Shown: in pieces, positions 20,061 through 28,617 of the stretch
How the letters are laid out: the number at the start of each line of letters is the position of its first letter
How positions within the stretch are numbered: position 1 is the stretch's first letter
From: Campylobacter concisus
Lineage (GTDB): Bacteria; Campylobacterota; Campylobacteria; Campylobacterales; Campylobacteraceae
NCBI RefSeq assembly: GCF_002913745.1
Contig: NZ_PPCG01000020.1
Span: 22,641-86,640 of the forward strand
DNA length: 64,000 nt
Reading direction: 5' to 3'
Notes under the pieces: generated by a model
The model's database searches: none
Told to the model about the DNA's origin: nothing
What the model saw: only the letters and a program-made list of their open reading frames with translations
Program-made: the position numbers and the translations under genes

Positions 20061-20066
20061 TATAAT
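20061..20066 (+). promoter_or_regulatory. Promoter -10 box for the 105-aa gene and the RclA-like gene
   Basis: TATAAT, 30 bases before the ATG at 20096, with AAAGGA just before the start codon. The expected leader is about 23 nt. Confidence 0.6.
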
Positions 20067-20095
20067 GATCGCAAATTTAAGCAAAAAGGAACGAT

Positions 20096-20413
20096 ATGGA
20101 TCATAACGCACTTTTGACACAGCTTGGCTACAACATAGATGAAACGACCACTGAGCATATGCGTAGAATTTTAAATAACACTGACGGCCTTTTGCCAAAG
20201 AGTGTGATCGAGCTAAACGATCATCTAAAGCCACACCTTTGCTTTGTGGCGATGAGCGGGAGTGAGGATAGGCTAAAGATAAAAAACGTCGCAACCGTCA
20301 AAGAGATAAAAGAGCGTGTTGATGAGATCATCAAAAGCTGGGCAAATAAATACAAAATGGATATCAAAAAGATAAACGAAACTACATACTACATAATGGG
20401 AAAAATTAAATGA
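20096..20413 (+). CDS. Conserved-looking small protein of unknown function
   Basis: A 105-residue soluble protein I do not recognise. It is mostly helical with charged surface segments (TVKEIKERVDEIIKSW) and ends in a possible two-strand hairpin (KKINETTYYIMGKIK). It has one Cys and no signal peptide or membrane segment. It has its own -10 box and ribosome site, and its stop overlaps the start of the RclA-like flavoprotein gene by 4 nt, so the two are co-translated. A link to that enzyme, for example as a partner or in the same stress response, is inferred from coupling only. Confidence 0.7.
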   Translation: MDHNALLTQLGYNIDETTTEHMRRILNNTDGLLPKSVIELNDHLKPHLCFVAMSGSEDRLKIKNVATVKEIKERVDEIIKSWANKYKMDIKKINETTYYIMGKIK

Positions 20414-21750
20414 AATATGACATTGTTATTATTGGATTTGGTAAGGCTGGCAAGACGCTAGCTGTAAAGGCTGCTGCGCTTGGCAAAAAAGTCGCTCTAA
20501 TCGAGAGATCGCCAAAGATGTATGGAGGCACTTGCATAAACGTGGGCTGCATACCGACAAAGCGTCTAATCACAGCTGCAAAAGAGGCGATATATGCAGA
20601 TAATAGCGTTGAAAACGAGTATTACACGCTTAGCATCGAAAATAAAAATAAGTTAATCTCAGCTTTAAATTCTAAAAACTATGCGATGCTAAATGATAAA
20701 GAAAATATCGACGTGATCGATGGTGTTGGCTCGTTTAAAGATAAAAATAGCGTCCTAGTTACAACCTCAAACGGCGAGCAAAAAGTCGTTGAAGGCGAGT
20801 TTATCATCATAAACACTGGCTCAAAAGAGGCGTATGCGCCATTTGAGATAACAAACTCAAACGTCTTTTCAAGTAAAACTTTGCTTGATTTAAAAACTAT
20901 GCCAAAACATCTTGTCATCGTTGGTAGTGGATTTATCGGCATCGAGTTTGCATCGATGTTTGCAAATTTTGGCTCAAAAGTGACTATCGTCGGACGCTCA
21001 AAACTTCTAAAAAACGAAGATGAAGATATAGCTAAGAGCGTAAAAGATGCGCTAAACGTGCAGGGCATCGAAATTTTAGAGGGCTGCGAGATAGAGAGCC
21101 TAAAAGATAATGCGCTAAATTTCAAACAAGATGGTGAAGACAGGATCATTAAGGCAGATGCGTTCTTAGTAGCGCTTGGCAGAGTAGCAAATTTAGATGA
21201 TCTAAATTTAAAAGCAGCTGGCGTCGAGCTAAATGAAAAAGGCTTTATAAAGACAAATGAGCGCCTTCAAACAAATGTGTCAAACATCTACGCAGTGGGC
21301 GACGTGCGCGGCGGAGAGCTTTTTACCTACACTAGTTTGGATGATTTTAGGATAGTTTTCTCGCAAATTTTTGGCGATAAAAAACGCACTACACAAAACA
21401 GAAGCATCCATGCAAACGTGCTATTTACCGACACTCCGCTAGCAAGAGTTGGCATGAGTGCAAAAGAGGCTAGCAAGCTTGGGCTAAATTTCAAGGAGCT
21501 AAAGCTTAGCATGGCAGCAGTGCCAGGAGCAAAGGTGCTAAATCACGATGTGGGCATGCTAAAAGCGATCGTTGAAGCTAGTAGTGGCGAAATTTTAGGG
21601 GCAAGCTTTCACTGCATCTACGCAAATGAGATCATAAACGAGATCGCGATCGCTATGAATTTAAAAGCAGATGCAAATTTCTTTAAAAACCAAATTTTCA
21701 CTCATCCAAGCATCAGTGAAGCCCTAAATGACTTGTTTGGACAATACTAA
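20410..21750 (+). CDS. rclA: RclA-like pyridine nucleotide-disulfide oxidoreductase
   Basis: A class I flavoprotein disulfide reductase (446 residues). The FAD loop is GFGKAGKTLA at 9-18; the redox pair is C42/C47 in GGTCINVGCIPTK; the NAD(P) loop is IVGSGFIGIEFASMFANFG; the second FAD segment is IYAVGDVRGG. The N-terminal pattern GFGKAGKTLA plus MYGGTCIN resembles RclA (Cu(II) reductase for reactive chlorine resistance) more than lipoamide dehydrogenase. No pyruvate or 2-oxoacid dehydrogenase genes are nearby. Cytosolic. Exact substrate is inferred; other group I reductases such as mercuric reductase-like enzymes remain possible. Confidence 0.75.
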   Translation: MKYDIVIIGFGKAGKTLAVKAAALGKKVALIERSPKMYGGTCINVGCIPTKRLITAAKEAIYADNSVENEYYTLSIENKNKLISALNSKNYAMLNDKENIDVIDGVGSFKDKNSVLVTTSNGEQKVVEGEFIIINTGSKEAYAPFEITNSNVFSSKTLLDLKTMPKHLVIVGSGFIGIEFASMFANFGSKVTIVGRSKLLKNEDEDIAKSVKDALNVQGIEILEGCEIESLKDNALNFKQDGEDRIIKADAFLVALGRVANLDDLNLKAAGVELNEKGFIKTNERLQTNVSNIYAVGDVRGGELFTYTSLDDFRIVFSQIFGDKKRTTQNRSIHANVLFTDTPLARVGMSAKEASKLGLNFKELKLSMAAVPGAKVLNHDVGMLKAIVEASSGEILGASFHCIYANEIINEIAIAMNLKADANFFKNQIFTHPSISEALNDLFGQY

Positions 21751-21760
21751 AAGGATAAAA

Positions 21761-22420
21761 ATGAAAAAATATCTACTACTTTTAACTGCTCTATTTTTCA
21801 CAGGTTGCTTAAACGTGATTGGTATCGGGGATATGCCAAAGCAAGATGACTCATGGCAGCAACCAAAGGACGAAAAGGTGGTGCAAAACAAAGAGCAAAT
21901 TTCAAAAAATGCCATCGATCTTTTAACACCAAAATGCGAGAGCGGCGATGCTGAAGCTTGCAACGACTTGGGTGTAAATTTTGAGCTTATGAAAGAGTAT
22001 GACAATGCCTATGCAAACTACAAAAAGGCTTGCGATGCGAAAGTGCAGCTTGCTTGCTCAAATCTTGGCACGCTCTATGAAAACGGCCTTGGCGTGAAAA
22101 AAGATCCAAAAAAAGCGGTCGAAATTTACAAAGATAGCTGCAACAGTGGCGGCGTACAAGCTTGCTACCACCTAGGAAACGCCTACCGCAAGGGCGAGAT
22201 CGTAAAACAAGACTACTATCTAGCGATGGAGGCCTACACAAACGCTTGCAACGCTGGAGATCTGCCAAGCTGCGCAAATATCGGCGCGATGTATGAGCTA
22301 GGTCTTGGTATGAACAAGGACGAAAAGAGAGCTTATGGGATTTACAAAGTCGCTTGCTTTCGTGGTCTAAATAAGGCGTGCCCACAGATGAAAAGACTTG
22401 GCGCAAAGCTTGGCATGTAA
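21761..22420 (+). CDS. Hcp-type Sel1-repeat lipoprotein
   Basis: A 219-residue lipoprotein. I start it at the ATG at 21761 (AAAGGA upstream); the signal peptide ends in the lipobox FFTGC, Cys16. Four to five Sel1 units follow, most carrying a cysteine pair spaced as in Helicobacter Hcp proteins (e.g. CDAKVQLACSNLGTLYENGL and CNAGDLPSCANIGAMYELGL), so each repeat is probably closed by a disulfide in the periplasm. Hcp proteins have been linked to penicillin binding and host responses in Helicobacter. It starts 11 bases after the RclA-like stop and is followed by a paralogue. Confidence 0.8.
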   Translation: MKKYLLLLTALFFTGCLNVIGIGDMPKQDDSWQQPKDEKVVQNKEQISKNAIDLLTPKCESGDAEACNDLGVNFELMKEYDNAYANYKKACDAKVQLACSNLGTLYENGLGVKKDPKKAVEIYKDSCNSGGVQACYHLGNAYRKGEIVKQDYYLAMEAYTNACNAGDLPSCANIGAMYELGLGMNKDEKRAYGIYKVACFRGLNKACPQMKRLGAKLGM

Positions 22421-22432
22421 GCAGGAAATTAA

Positions 22433-23056
22433 GTGAAAAAAGTTTTAAATTTTGGGCTTATCGTAGCTGCTAGCTTTATGCTAAGTGGCTGCTGGTCGTG
22501 GCAAAAGATGGTGAGCTTTGGCTTTTGGCAAAGTGATGAAGAGGCTAGGGCGGAGCGTCTTGAGCTTGAAAAAGAGAAAATGGTGCAAAACTGCGAGAGC
22601 GGAAATAGCATCGACTGCAACAACCTAGCTGTAAATTTTAGCAACGAAAAGGACTTCGTAAAGGCAAAAGGCTACTACGAAAAGGCTTGCAACGCTGGGC
22701 TTGCGACTGCTTGCTCAAATTTAGGTCAAATTTATGAGCAAGGGCTAGTCGATGAGCAAAAAGATATCGAAAAGGCTCTAAAGCTTTATAAACTAGCTTG
22801 CGATAGTGGCGACGGCGTTGGCTGCTACAACGAGGCAATGGGACTAAAATCCTACATCGAAAGCGAAAATTTAAAAACTCATAAGATAGATAGAACTAAG
22901 GCCGAGGCTAGAGTTTTAAAGCTTTTGGCAAAGAGCTGCGAGCTTGAGTATGCACAGTCGTGCTTCTTGCTTGCAAAGCTAAGCGGCGATGAAACAAAGG
23001 CAGATGCGCTTTATAAAAGAGCCTGCCAACTTGGCAAATGCGTGGATAAAAAGTAA
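22433..23056 (+). CDS. Second Hcp-type Sel1-repeat lipoprotein
   Basis: A 207-residue paralogue of the preceding gene with a GTG start preceded by AGGA at 22424. The signal peptide ends in lipobox MLSGC (Cys20). Repeats share the same cysteine spacing (NCESGNSIDCNNLAVNF, CNAGLATACSNLGQIYEQGL) and continue to the last residues (CQLGKCVDKK). The high similarity of the N-terminal repeats to those of the upstream gene suggests tandem duplication. It is followed by a strong hairpin, so it ends the operon. Periplasmic or outer-membrane-attached; function unknown. Confidence 0.78.
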   Translation: MKKVLNFGLIVAASFMLSGCWSWQKMVSFGFWQSDEEARAERLELEKEKMVQNCESGNSIDCNNLAVNFSNEKDFVKAKGYYEKACNAGLATACSNLGQIYEQGLVDEQKDIEKALKLYKLACDSGDGVGCYNEAMGLKSYIESENLKTHKIDRTKAEARVLKLLAKSCELEYAQSCFLLAKLSGDETKADALYKRACQLGKCVDKK

Positions 23057-23059
23057 AAA

Positions 23060-23093
23060 TTTGTGTAGCTTAAATTTATAAAAGCTACACAAA
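23060..23093. terminator. Bidirectional terminator between convergent genes
   Basis: TTTGTGTAGCTT at 23060 pairs perfectly with AAGCTACACAAA at 23082. It lies between the plus-strand lipoprotein gene and the minus-strand winged-helix gene. Confidence 0.8.
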
Positions 23094-23100
23094 GTTAAAT

Positions 23101-23415
23101 TTAATTTGCTCCGCTAAGTCTATATCCCACGCCTGAGATGTTTTTGATGAGGTCGGCGTCAGTTTTTGCTCTTATCTTTTTGATAGTCATTCTAAGCGCT
23201 TCGTTGCTCATCGATTTTTCACCCCAGACATAGTTTTCGATCACTTCGTAACTTACAACTTTTTCTATATTACTCACAAGCAAAAAGAAGAGTTTTGCCT
23301 CATTTTTTGGCATTTGCACCTCTTCACCATTTTTGAAAAGCTGCTTGCTCTTCATATCGTATTCGTAAATTTCTTTAAATTTGATCCTGCTTTCAAAAAG
23401 ATCTTTTGTCGCCAT
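23101..23415 (-). CDS. OmpR/PhoB-type winged-helix domain protein lacking a receiver
   Basis: A 104-residue protein that is almost entirely a Trans_reg_C (OmpR/PhoB) DNA-binding domain: two strands, the helix PKNEAKLFFLLVSN, a recognition helix in SNEALRMTIKKIRAK, and the wing ending ISGVGYRLSG, which is the family signature. No receiver domain precedes it. Upstream, the frame stays open to a stop near 23505 without a normal start codon, and coding-like sequence appears in two other frames, so this may be the surviving 3' end of a longer regulator. It could still act as a small DNA-binding protein if translated from the ATG at 23415. Confidence 0.6.
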   Translation of the reverse strand: MATKDLFESRIKFKEIYEYDMKSKQLFKNGEEVQMPKNEAKLFFLLVSNIEKVVSYEVIENYVWGEKSMSNEALRMTIKKIRAKTDADLIKNISGVGYRLSGAN

Positions 23416-23593
23416 TATGATCGTGGTTTGAAGTTCTTTACATAGTTTTATAATCTCGCTTTGTGTGCCAGCATCTACGCGTGTAAGAGCTTGTTTGGCA
23501 CCTTAGCAGAGATGGCTCTAGCTTTTTTATATCCAAGTATTTGCTAAGAGCAGTGCGATTTTAATTTTATGTGGAGAAATTTATTAAATTTGG

Positions 23594-24130
23594 TTACTTC
23601 AACCCAAAAACTTTTATGTTAAAGGTTGTGTGGATCTTATCGTTTTCGCCTTTCATGACGATAGGAAATTCGGCTTTTATGATGCTGTCGTAGCTGCTAA
23701 GTGCATCTAAAAAGTCATAAAATTTCTGCGGGGTTTTAAGCGAGCTAGTGACGTTTAGGCGGTATCTAAAAAACTTCTCGGTTGCGTTATTCTCGCCTTC
23801 TTCTATCTTGCTAAGGCTCACTTCGCTAAAAAATTGCGATGCGAAATTTATAAATTTATCCTTATCAAAAGCTGTATCATAAGCCAAGATGATAGCGCCA
23901 TCTTTTTGTCTTGTCGCTTCAAGTGCTTTAAATTTAGCTTCAAATTCATTTTTTACTTTCGTATATGATGAGGTTTGCGAGTAGTTTTGTCTTGAGAGGC
24001 TTTTAAATTCTTTTATGTTTGGCACGATAAAGCCAAATATCATAATGAAGCAAACTATGATAAAAGCAAATATAAAAAGTAAAAGCTTTACAGGGTCGAT
24101 TTTTTCTAAGCTTGTATCTTTTTTACTCAT
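23594..24130 (-). CDS. PilO-like inner-membrane protein (competence/type IV pilus-like)
   Basis: A 178-residue bitopic protein. One transmembrane helix at about 12-38 (KLLLFIFAFIIVCFIMIFGF) is followed by a coiled segment and a ferredoxin-like periplasmic domain (FFRYRLNVTSSLKTPQKFYDFLDAL split). Size, topology and position after a PilN-like gene match PilO/GspM. I start at the ATG at 24130 (GAGGG upstream), overlapping the upstream gene by 8 nt. Campylobacter uses such proteins in its DNA-uptake apparatus; assignment to that system is inferred. Sequence-level recognition is weak. Confidence 0.6.
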   Translation of the reverse strand: MSKKDTSLEKIDPVKLLLFIFAFIIVCFIMIFGFIVPNIKEFKSLSRQNYSQTSSYTKVKNEFEAKFKALEATRQKDGAIILAYDTAFDKDKFINFASQFFSEVSLSKIEEGENNATEKFFRYRLNVTSSLKTPQKFYDFLDALSSYDSIIKAEFPIVMKGENDKIHTTFNIKVFGLK

Positions 24131-24644
24131 TATATCCCTCAGAATTATCAATCTTATTTGTGCTTATAAAGCCGTACCAGCCGTTTTTGCTCTGATAAAA
24201 GCTAGTGTTTGACGTGGTGAAAATCGACCTTAGTGGCGACGCTAAAAGCTGGTTAAAGACATCCTTTGTGGGCGTTATACCGCGGATGATGAGTGAATTT
24301 TTATCCATAAAGACCTCTTCAAGCGTGATGCTATCAGGCACAAGGTCAAAAAGGTTGTGCAAGCTTTGCTTTAGGATAGAATTTGACGTAAAGATGTCGT
24401 TTGCCGAGTCTATCTGCACGCCAAGCCTAGCTGAAATTTCATCCGTAGTGACTATCTTTTGGCTAAGCTCTTTTTGCTCGTTTGCTAGAAATTCTATATT
24501 TTTTTTGGTTGAGTAGTTTTTATAAACGATGAAGAAATTTGCCACCAAAAGCACCACAAAGACAAAGCCAATAAGGCTTAGCCAGAGCTTGCTAAAGATA
24601 GATAGAAGCGGTCTTGGTTCTGGAGTGATGAAGCTAAATTTCAT
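24123..24644 (-). CDS. PilN-like inner-membrane protein
   Basis: A 173-residue protein with a short cytosolic tail (MKFSFITPEPRPLL), one transmembrane helix at about 22-46, a coiled-coil stretch (NEQKELSQKIVTTDEISARL) and a small domain containing SILKQSLHNLFDLVPDSITL, then a strand reading EVFMDKNSLIIRGI. The segment PDSITLEEV...LIIRG is typical of PilN. It overlaps the PilM-like gene upstream by 4 nt and the PilO-like gene downstream by 8 nt, giving the usual PilM-PilN-PilO order. Confidence 0.65.
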   Translation of the reverse strand: MKFSFITPEPRPLLSIFSKLWLSLIGFVFVVLLVANFFIVYKNYSTKKNIEFLANEQKELSQKIVTTDEISARLGVQIDSANDIFTSNSILKQSLHNLFDLVPDSITLEEVFMDKNSLIIRGITPTKDVFNQLLASPLRSIFTTSNTSFYQSKNGWYGFISTNKIDNSEGYNE

Positions 24645-25645
24645 AGTGTTATCTCTTCTTGCATGATCTCATTCATGATGTGATTTGTGTTGATCGGATA
24701 GCTTGATGTCTCCACAAATAGCTCTGATTGCAGGTATTGTAAAAAGGTTGCGCTTGTCTTTGTGTTTTCAAAAACGATGATCTGCTCGATAAAATCGCCG
24801 CCGTAGATTGGATTTTCATAAAATTCTTTCATAGCTTTTGCGATGTAGTCAAACATCTTCATATCGCGCCCAAAGATCGCCACTGACTTCTCGACATTGG
24901 TCGAAGCTGGCATGTTTAGTTCGTAGTTTAGATCTTCAAATTCTTTTGGTTTATCATCGCTTAAAAAATCATCCAAACTCTTAAAATCATCAAGCACAGT
25001 TGCGCCATCTTCTTCTTTAACTATAAGGTTATCTATGTCTGTTATATCCTCTTCTTTTAGGCTTTCGATCTCTTCGTTGCCCTCTTCAGCGTCACCCATA
25101 TTTAAAAACGTCGAGAGCTTCATCTGCTTGTCTTTAAATATCGCAAGCGCAAAAGAGTGCGAGTGGATGTAGAGATATAGTGTGGTTTTTGGCGAAATTC
25201 CACGCTTTAAAAGCTCGTGAAAGAGCAGGGCGATAGGCGAGTAGATAAGATCGACACTACCTTGTCCAAAGAGGTTTTTATATCTTCTTATAGCATTTAA
25301 ATTTGCATATATACTCCAGCTATCTTGCATCACAAGGCTGGTTAAATTTTGCGTGTTGATGTTAAATTTCTTGTACTCGTCAAAGTTAGCAGTAGGCAGC
25401 GCACCTTGTGAGTCGTCGTTAAAAAAGAGCGAAACATAGACGCCAAAATAGGCCTTTTCTTGCTCCTCTATGTATTTTAAAACTTTTTCATCGACACTAT
25501 CGATGCTTATGTCTGTAAATTTAGCATTTATGGTTTTTATAAGCTTGCCATTTCTAAAGACCTGACCGTAAAAAACGCACTCATTGCCCTCGATCACGGC
25601 GCTTAAGAAAAGGTTTGAAAAAAGCTTTTTGATGCTAAAAGACAT
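24641..25645 (-). CDS. PilM/GspL-like cytoplasmic protein
   Basis: A 334-residue soluble protein without transmembrane segments. Strand/helix alternation with SPIALLFHELLKRG and TTLYLYIHSHSFALAIFKDK resembles the actin-like fold of PilM or the cytoplasmic half of GspL. A low-complexity acidic linker (EEGNEEIESLKEEDITD and on) lies in the middle. It is the first gene of a tightly overlapped set with PilN-like and PilO-like genes, which is the main reason for the call. It probably forms the cytoplasmic side of an inner-membrane platform. The AAATTTAGGAGAG before the ATG is a good ribosome site. Confidence 0.55.
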   Translation of the reverse strand: MSFSIKKLFSNLFLSAVIEGNECVFYGQVFRNGKLIKTINAKFTDISIDSVDEKVLKYIEEQEKAYFGVYVSLFFNDDSQGALPTANFDEYKKFNINTQNLTSLVMQDSWSIYANLNAIRRYKNLFGQGSVDLIYSPIALLFHELLKRGISPKTTLYLYIHSHSFALAIFKDKQMKLSTFLNMGDAEEGNEEIESLKEEDITDIDNLIVKEEDGATVLDDFKSLDDFLSDDKPKEFEDLNYELNMPASTNVEKSVAIFGRDMKMFDYIAKAMKEFYENPIYGGDFIEQIIVFENTKTSATFLQYLQSELFVETSSYPINTNHIMNEIMQEEITL

Positions 25646-25705
25646 AACTCTCCTAAATTTAGTGCATAATTTTTGTTATGGTAGCTAAAAAGGGATTAAA
25701 TAAGT

Positions 25706-26152
25706 TTAAAACAGCTCGTTTTTAAGCTTAACGAAAATCTCTTTTGTATTTAAAGCTTCATTTTTTAGCTCACTATCAAGTAGGGCTGAGTTTTTAAGGT
25801 CGTCAAAATCCTCTATCATCACATCACACATCATCTTAATGCGTTCACTATCAGCCTTGCTGACGCTACTTTGGCTCATTTTTTTGATGCGCTCAAGATA
25901 CTCTTTGCCATTTTTTATGTATGAGCTAAATTTGATAGCAGCCTTGCTTTGGTTTAGCACAGTATTTGCCATTTTGTTATAAATATCTATATCAAGTGCT
26001 TTTTGGCTTAAATTTAAGGCTTTTTCGTACTCTTTGTTTTCGTATAAAAATTTTGCTTCAAGAGCGAGCTTATAGGAGTTGTCGCTGTAAAAAAATAGCC
26101 CAAATAAAATAATTAGAAAGATGGCTATAAAAATAGATAGTTTATTTTTCAT
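25706..26152 (-). CDS. Membrane-anchored protein with TPR-like segment
   Basis: A 148-residue protein not assigned to a named family. Residues 5-22 are a transmembrane anchor (IFIAIFLIILFGLFFYS); residues about 28-62 look like one TPR unit (AKFLYENKEYEKALNLSQKA), and the rest is helical. It overlaps the DUF374 acyltransferase gene upstream by 11 nt and sits just before the PilM-like gene, so it may belong to the same envelope or competence set. No enzymatic motif is visible. Confidence 0.6.
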   Translation of the reverse strand: MKNKLSIFIAIFLIILFGLFFYSDNSYKLALEAKFLYENKEYEKALNLSQKALDIDIYNKMANTVLNQSKAAIKFSSYIKNGKEYLERIKKMSQSSVSKADSERIKMMCDVMIEDFDDLKNSALLDSELKNEALNTKEIFVKLKNELF

Positions 26153-26921
26153 AAATTTCGTCCAAAATTTCTTTTATCTCGTCGCTTATTTGTGGATTTT
26201 TATGAGCATACTTTTTCCACCAAATTTTTAAATTTGATCTAAAATCTTCTTGATTTTGCTCCACGCTCTTACCACCGTCGTTTTGCGAGGCCTGCCAAAG
26301 TTCGTTTTGTATCTTCTCTTTTGCCTCTTTTTGATCTAAATTTGCCACGCTAAAAGGGGCTGAGAGGCTAAAATTTATAGTTGAAAATGGCTTTGGAAGT
26401 ATCATCTTATCCCAGCTTTTAAATTCCCAAAACGAGTTTGCTTCGAAATTTAGAGCGTAAATTTCGCAAGATGACTTTTGTGCGATCACTGCAGCTCCGT
26501 CTGCGACGCTGTGTCTTGGTCCGCGTGGGCCATCTGGCGTGATGATGACGTCGTGGCCTTGCTTTATCTCTCTTAGGGCTTCTATGAGCGCCCTTGCACC
26601 GCCTTTTGAGCTGCTGCCTCTAATGGTGCCGATACCAAAAAAATTGATTATTCTGGTGATGAGCTCGCCATCTTTGTGGTCGCTTATTATCACCTTGCCT
26701 TGTTTTCTGTTTTGACTGCTCCACCAGCGTCTGTAAGCAAAGCTCATAAAGCTAAGTCTGCCGTGCCAAAAGACGACGACGCAGCCATTTTGTGGTAAGA
26801 AATTTGGAGTGTAGCTCTTTTTGCAGGTTAGAAAAATGAGCCACATCAAAATGTAGATGGAAAAGACGCCAACACTTAGGGCAACCTTTTCAAGGGTGTT
26901 TTTAAATTTGCAGCTCGCCAT
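26142..26921 (-). CDS. DUF374-type lysophospholipid acyltransferase family protein
   Basis: A 259-residue membrane-associated acyltransferase-like protein. A hydrophobic N-terminal helix at about 12-30 is followed by the DUF374 signature: [13 protein letters not shown] (the HxxxxD-like position is altered as is usual in this family), [29 protein letters not shown] and [17 protein letters not shown]. Related proteins act in lipid A or phospholipid acylation, but the substrate of DUF374 proteins is largely unknown. It overlaps miaB by 20 nt and the next gene by 11 nt. Confidence 0.8.
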   Translation of the reverse strand: MASCKFKNTLEKVALSVGVFSIYILMWLIFLTCKKSYTPNFLPQNGCVVVFWHGRLSFMSFAYRRWWSSQNRKQGKVIISDHKDGELITRIINFFGIGTIRGSSSKGGARALIEALREIKQGHDVIITPDGPRGPRHSVADGAAVIAQKSSCEIYALNFEANSFWEFKSWDKMILPKPFSTINFSLSAPFSVANLDQKEAKEKIQNELWQASQNDGGKSVEQNQEDFRSNLKIWWKKYAHKNPQISDEIKEILDEIYEK

Positions 26922-28203
26922 ACAAAACCATTCGTTTTGGATTTGTGATCTTTACTTTTTGCGTAGTGCCAAGAAGCTCCTCGCTGCCATCAACTTGAAT
27001 TAAAAAGTTGTTAAAACTTCGCCCAGCAACGCCGCCATTTGCCCTTAGCTCTTCAAAATATACATCAAAAATTTTATCTTTTTGCGCCGCCACGATCTCG
27101 TCTAAAATTTCGCTGTGGCGATTTTGCAGGCGTGTTAGCCTTTCTGAAGCGGTCTTGTCGTCTATTTGATTTGTAAAAGTAGCTGCCTTTGTAAGCGGAC
27201 GAGGCGAATACTTAAAGCTAAAAATTTGCTCAAATCTAACTTGCTCAAGCACGTCCATCGTATCTTCAAATTCATTGTCGCTCTCGCCTGGAAATGCGAC
27301 GATGATATCAGTCGAGATGCTCACGTCTGGACACATCTTTCTAAGTCTTAGCGCTCGGTCTAAAAACCACTCTTTTGTGTATCCACGCTTCATTTCACGC
27401 AAAACTTTTGTGTTTCCGCTTTGAAGTGGCATGTGCATAGACTTGCAAATTTTTGGGTTATTTGTGAAAATTTCAAGAAATTTATCATCCATGTGAAGTG
27501 GGTGTGGGCTTGTAAATCTTATCCTCTCAACGCCCTCTATCTCGCTTATCTTTACTAGAAGGTCGCTAAAATCGATATTTTCTTGCACACCTGAAAATCT
27601 TTTGCCGTAGTTATTGACATTTTGCCCTAGTAAAAATATCTCTTTTGCGCCGCTTTTTGCGGCCTTTTCTACCTCTTTTAGGATGAGGCTTGAAGGGATA
27701 GAAATTTCATCGCCTCTGGTGTGTGGGACGATGCAGTAGGTGCATTTTTTATCGCAGCCGATCGAGATGTTGATGTGGCTTTTGTATGGTGAGCCTCTAA
27801 ATTCGCCAAATGCATATTCGCTCTCGTCGTGGTTGATGTCGGTTGAGATAAATTTAGGCGTATTTACCGCCTTTGTGATCTTGCTGACATTTCTTGCGCC
27901 AAGAACAAAATCAACATAAGGCGCGCGCTTGAAAATTTCACTACCCAAATGGCTTGCAGTGCAGCCACAAACGCCTATTTTAGCACCTCTTTTTTTGGCT
28001 TTTTCAAAGGCTCCGACCTCGCTAAAAAGCTTATGAACTGGCTTTTCACGAACTGAGCAGGTATTTATAAGGATTAAATCAGCTTCTTCGATGTTTTGTG
28101 TTAAGGAGTAGTCTTCTTTTTGTGAGAGCTCGGCTATGATATGCTCGCTGTCACGAACATTCATAGCACAACCTAAAGTTTGGATAAAGAGTTTTTTACT
28201 CAT
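26902..28203 (-). CDS. miaB: tRNA-2-methylthio-N6-dimethylallyladenosine synthase MiaB
   Basis: MiaB (433 residues) adds a methylthio group to i6A37 of tRNAs that read UNN codons. The N-terminal domain has the cysteines in TLGCAMN, INTCSVR and GVCGCTA; the radical-SAM triad is CDKKCTYC; the TRAM domain is at the C-terminus. The start [20 protein letters not shown] is diagnostic against RimO. It overlaps the stop of the HP0268-like gene upstream by 1 nt and the acyltransferase gene downstream by 20 nt. Confidence 0.95.
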   Translation of the reverse strand: MSKKLFIQTLGCAMNVRDSEHIIAELSQKEDYSLTQNIEEADLILINTCSVREKPVHKLFSEVGAFEKAKKRGAKIGVCGCTASHLGSEIFKRAPYVDFVLGARNVSKITKAVNTPKFISTDINHDESEYAFGEFRGSPYKSHINISIGCDKKCTYCIVPHTRGDEISIPSSLILKEVEKAAKSGAKEIFLLGQNVNNYGKRFSGVQENIDFSDLLVKISEIEGVERIRFTSPHPLHMDDKFLEIFTNNPKICKSMHMPLQSGNTKVLREMKRGYTKEWFLDRALRLRKMCPDVSISTDIIVAFPGESDNEFEDTMDVLEQVRFEQIFSFKYSPRPLTKAATFTNQIDDKTASERLTRLQNRHSEILDEIVAAQKDKIFDVYFEELRANGGVAGRSFNNFLIQVDGSEELLGTTQKVKITNPKRMVLYGELQI

Positions 28204-28445
28204 TAAAGTATATGCACTTCATACATATAATCGCTATCATCAAGCCCGTATTTTACGGTTCTGTGATAAACGCTTAGCCCTTTTTCTTCAAAATGCTCTA
28301 CTAGGGCGATTAGTTGTTTGTGTGTGTTTTCTTTATCAAAATAGAAAATTTTCTGACCCTCTTTTTCGACAGCTGCCTCTATCTTTTCTAGTGAAATCGT
28401 TTTTGGTTTTGCGTCTAATTCGGCTCTTGCAAGTTTTAGCTCCAT
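28203..28445 (-). CDS. HP0268-family small protein
   Basis: An 80-residue protein matching the epsilonproteobacterial HP0268 family in length and pattern ([14 protein letters not shown] at the start, [14 protein letters not shown] at the end). Helicobacter HP0268 folds like a Smr domain and has been reported to have nuclease activity. I use the ATG at 28445, preceded by AAAGGA; an ATG 15 bases upstream lies on that ribosome site. It directly precedes miaB with a one-base stop/start overlap, as expected for a conserved pair. Confidence 0.8.
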   Translation of the reverse strand: MELKLARAELDAKPKTISLEKIEAAVEKEGQKIFYFDKENTHKQLIALVEHFEEKGLSVYHRTVKYGLDDSDYMYEVHIL

Positions 28446-28560
28446 TTTTAATCCTTTCAAAATCTTAAATTTTAATCGGTCAATATACCCAAATCATCAT
28501 AAAAAAAGGATTAAATAAAAGTTAATAACAAGCTTAAAGTTATTAAAAGTATGGCTTATG

Positions 28561-28566
28561 TATAAT
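28561..28566 (+). promoter_or_regulatory. Promoter -10 box for nusA
   Basis: TATAAT in TTATGTATAATTTC, 51 bases before the nusA ATG. The leader would be about 45 nt with TGGAG before the start codon. Confidence 0.6.
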
Positions 28567-28617
28567 TTCAAAACTTCACGAAAAATCCCCGAAATTTATC
28601 GTCACAATGGAGAAAAA

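Noticed and set aside
20679..21149. 156-codon minus-strand ORF
   Set aside because: It lies fully inside the RclA-like gene and has the Ser/Phe-rich composition of an antisense shadow.
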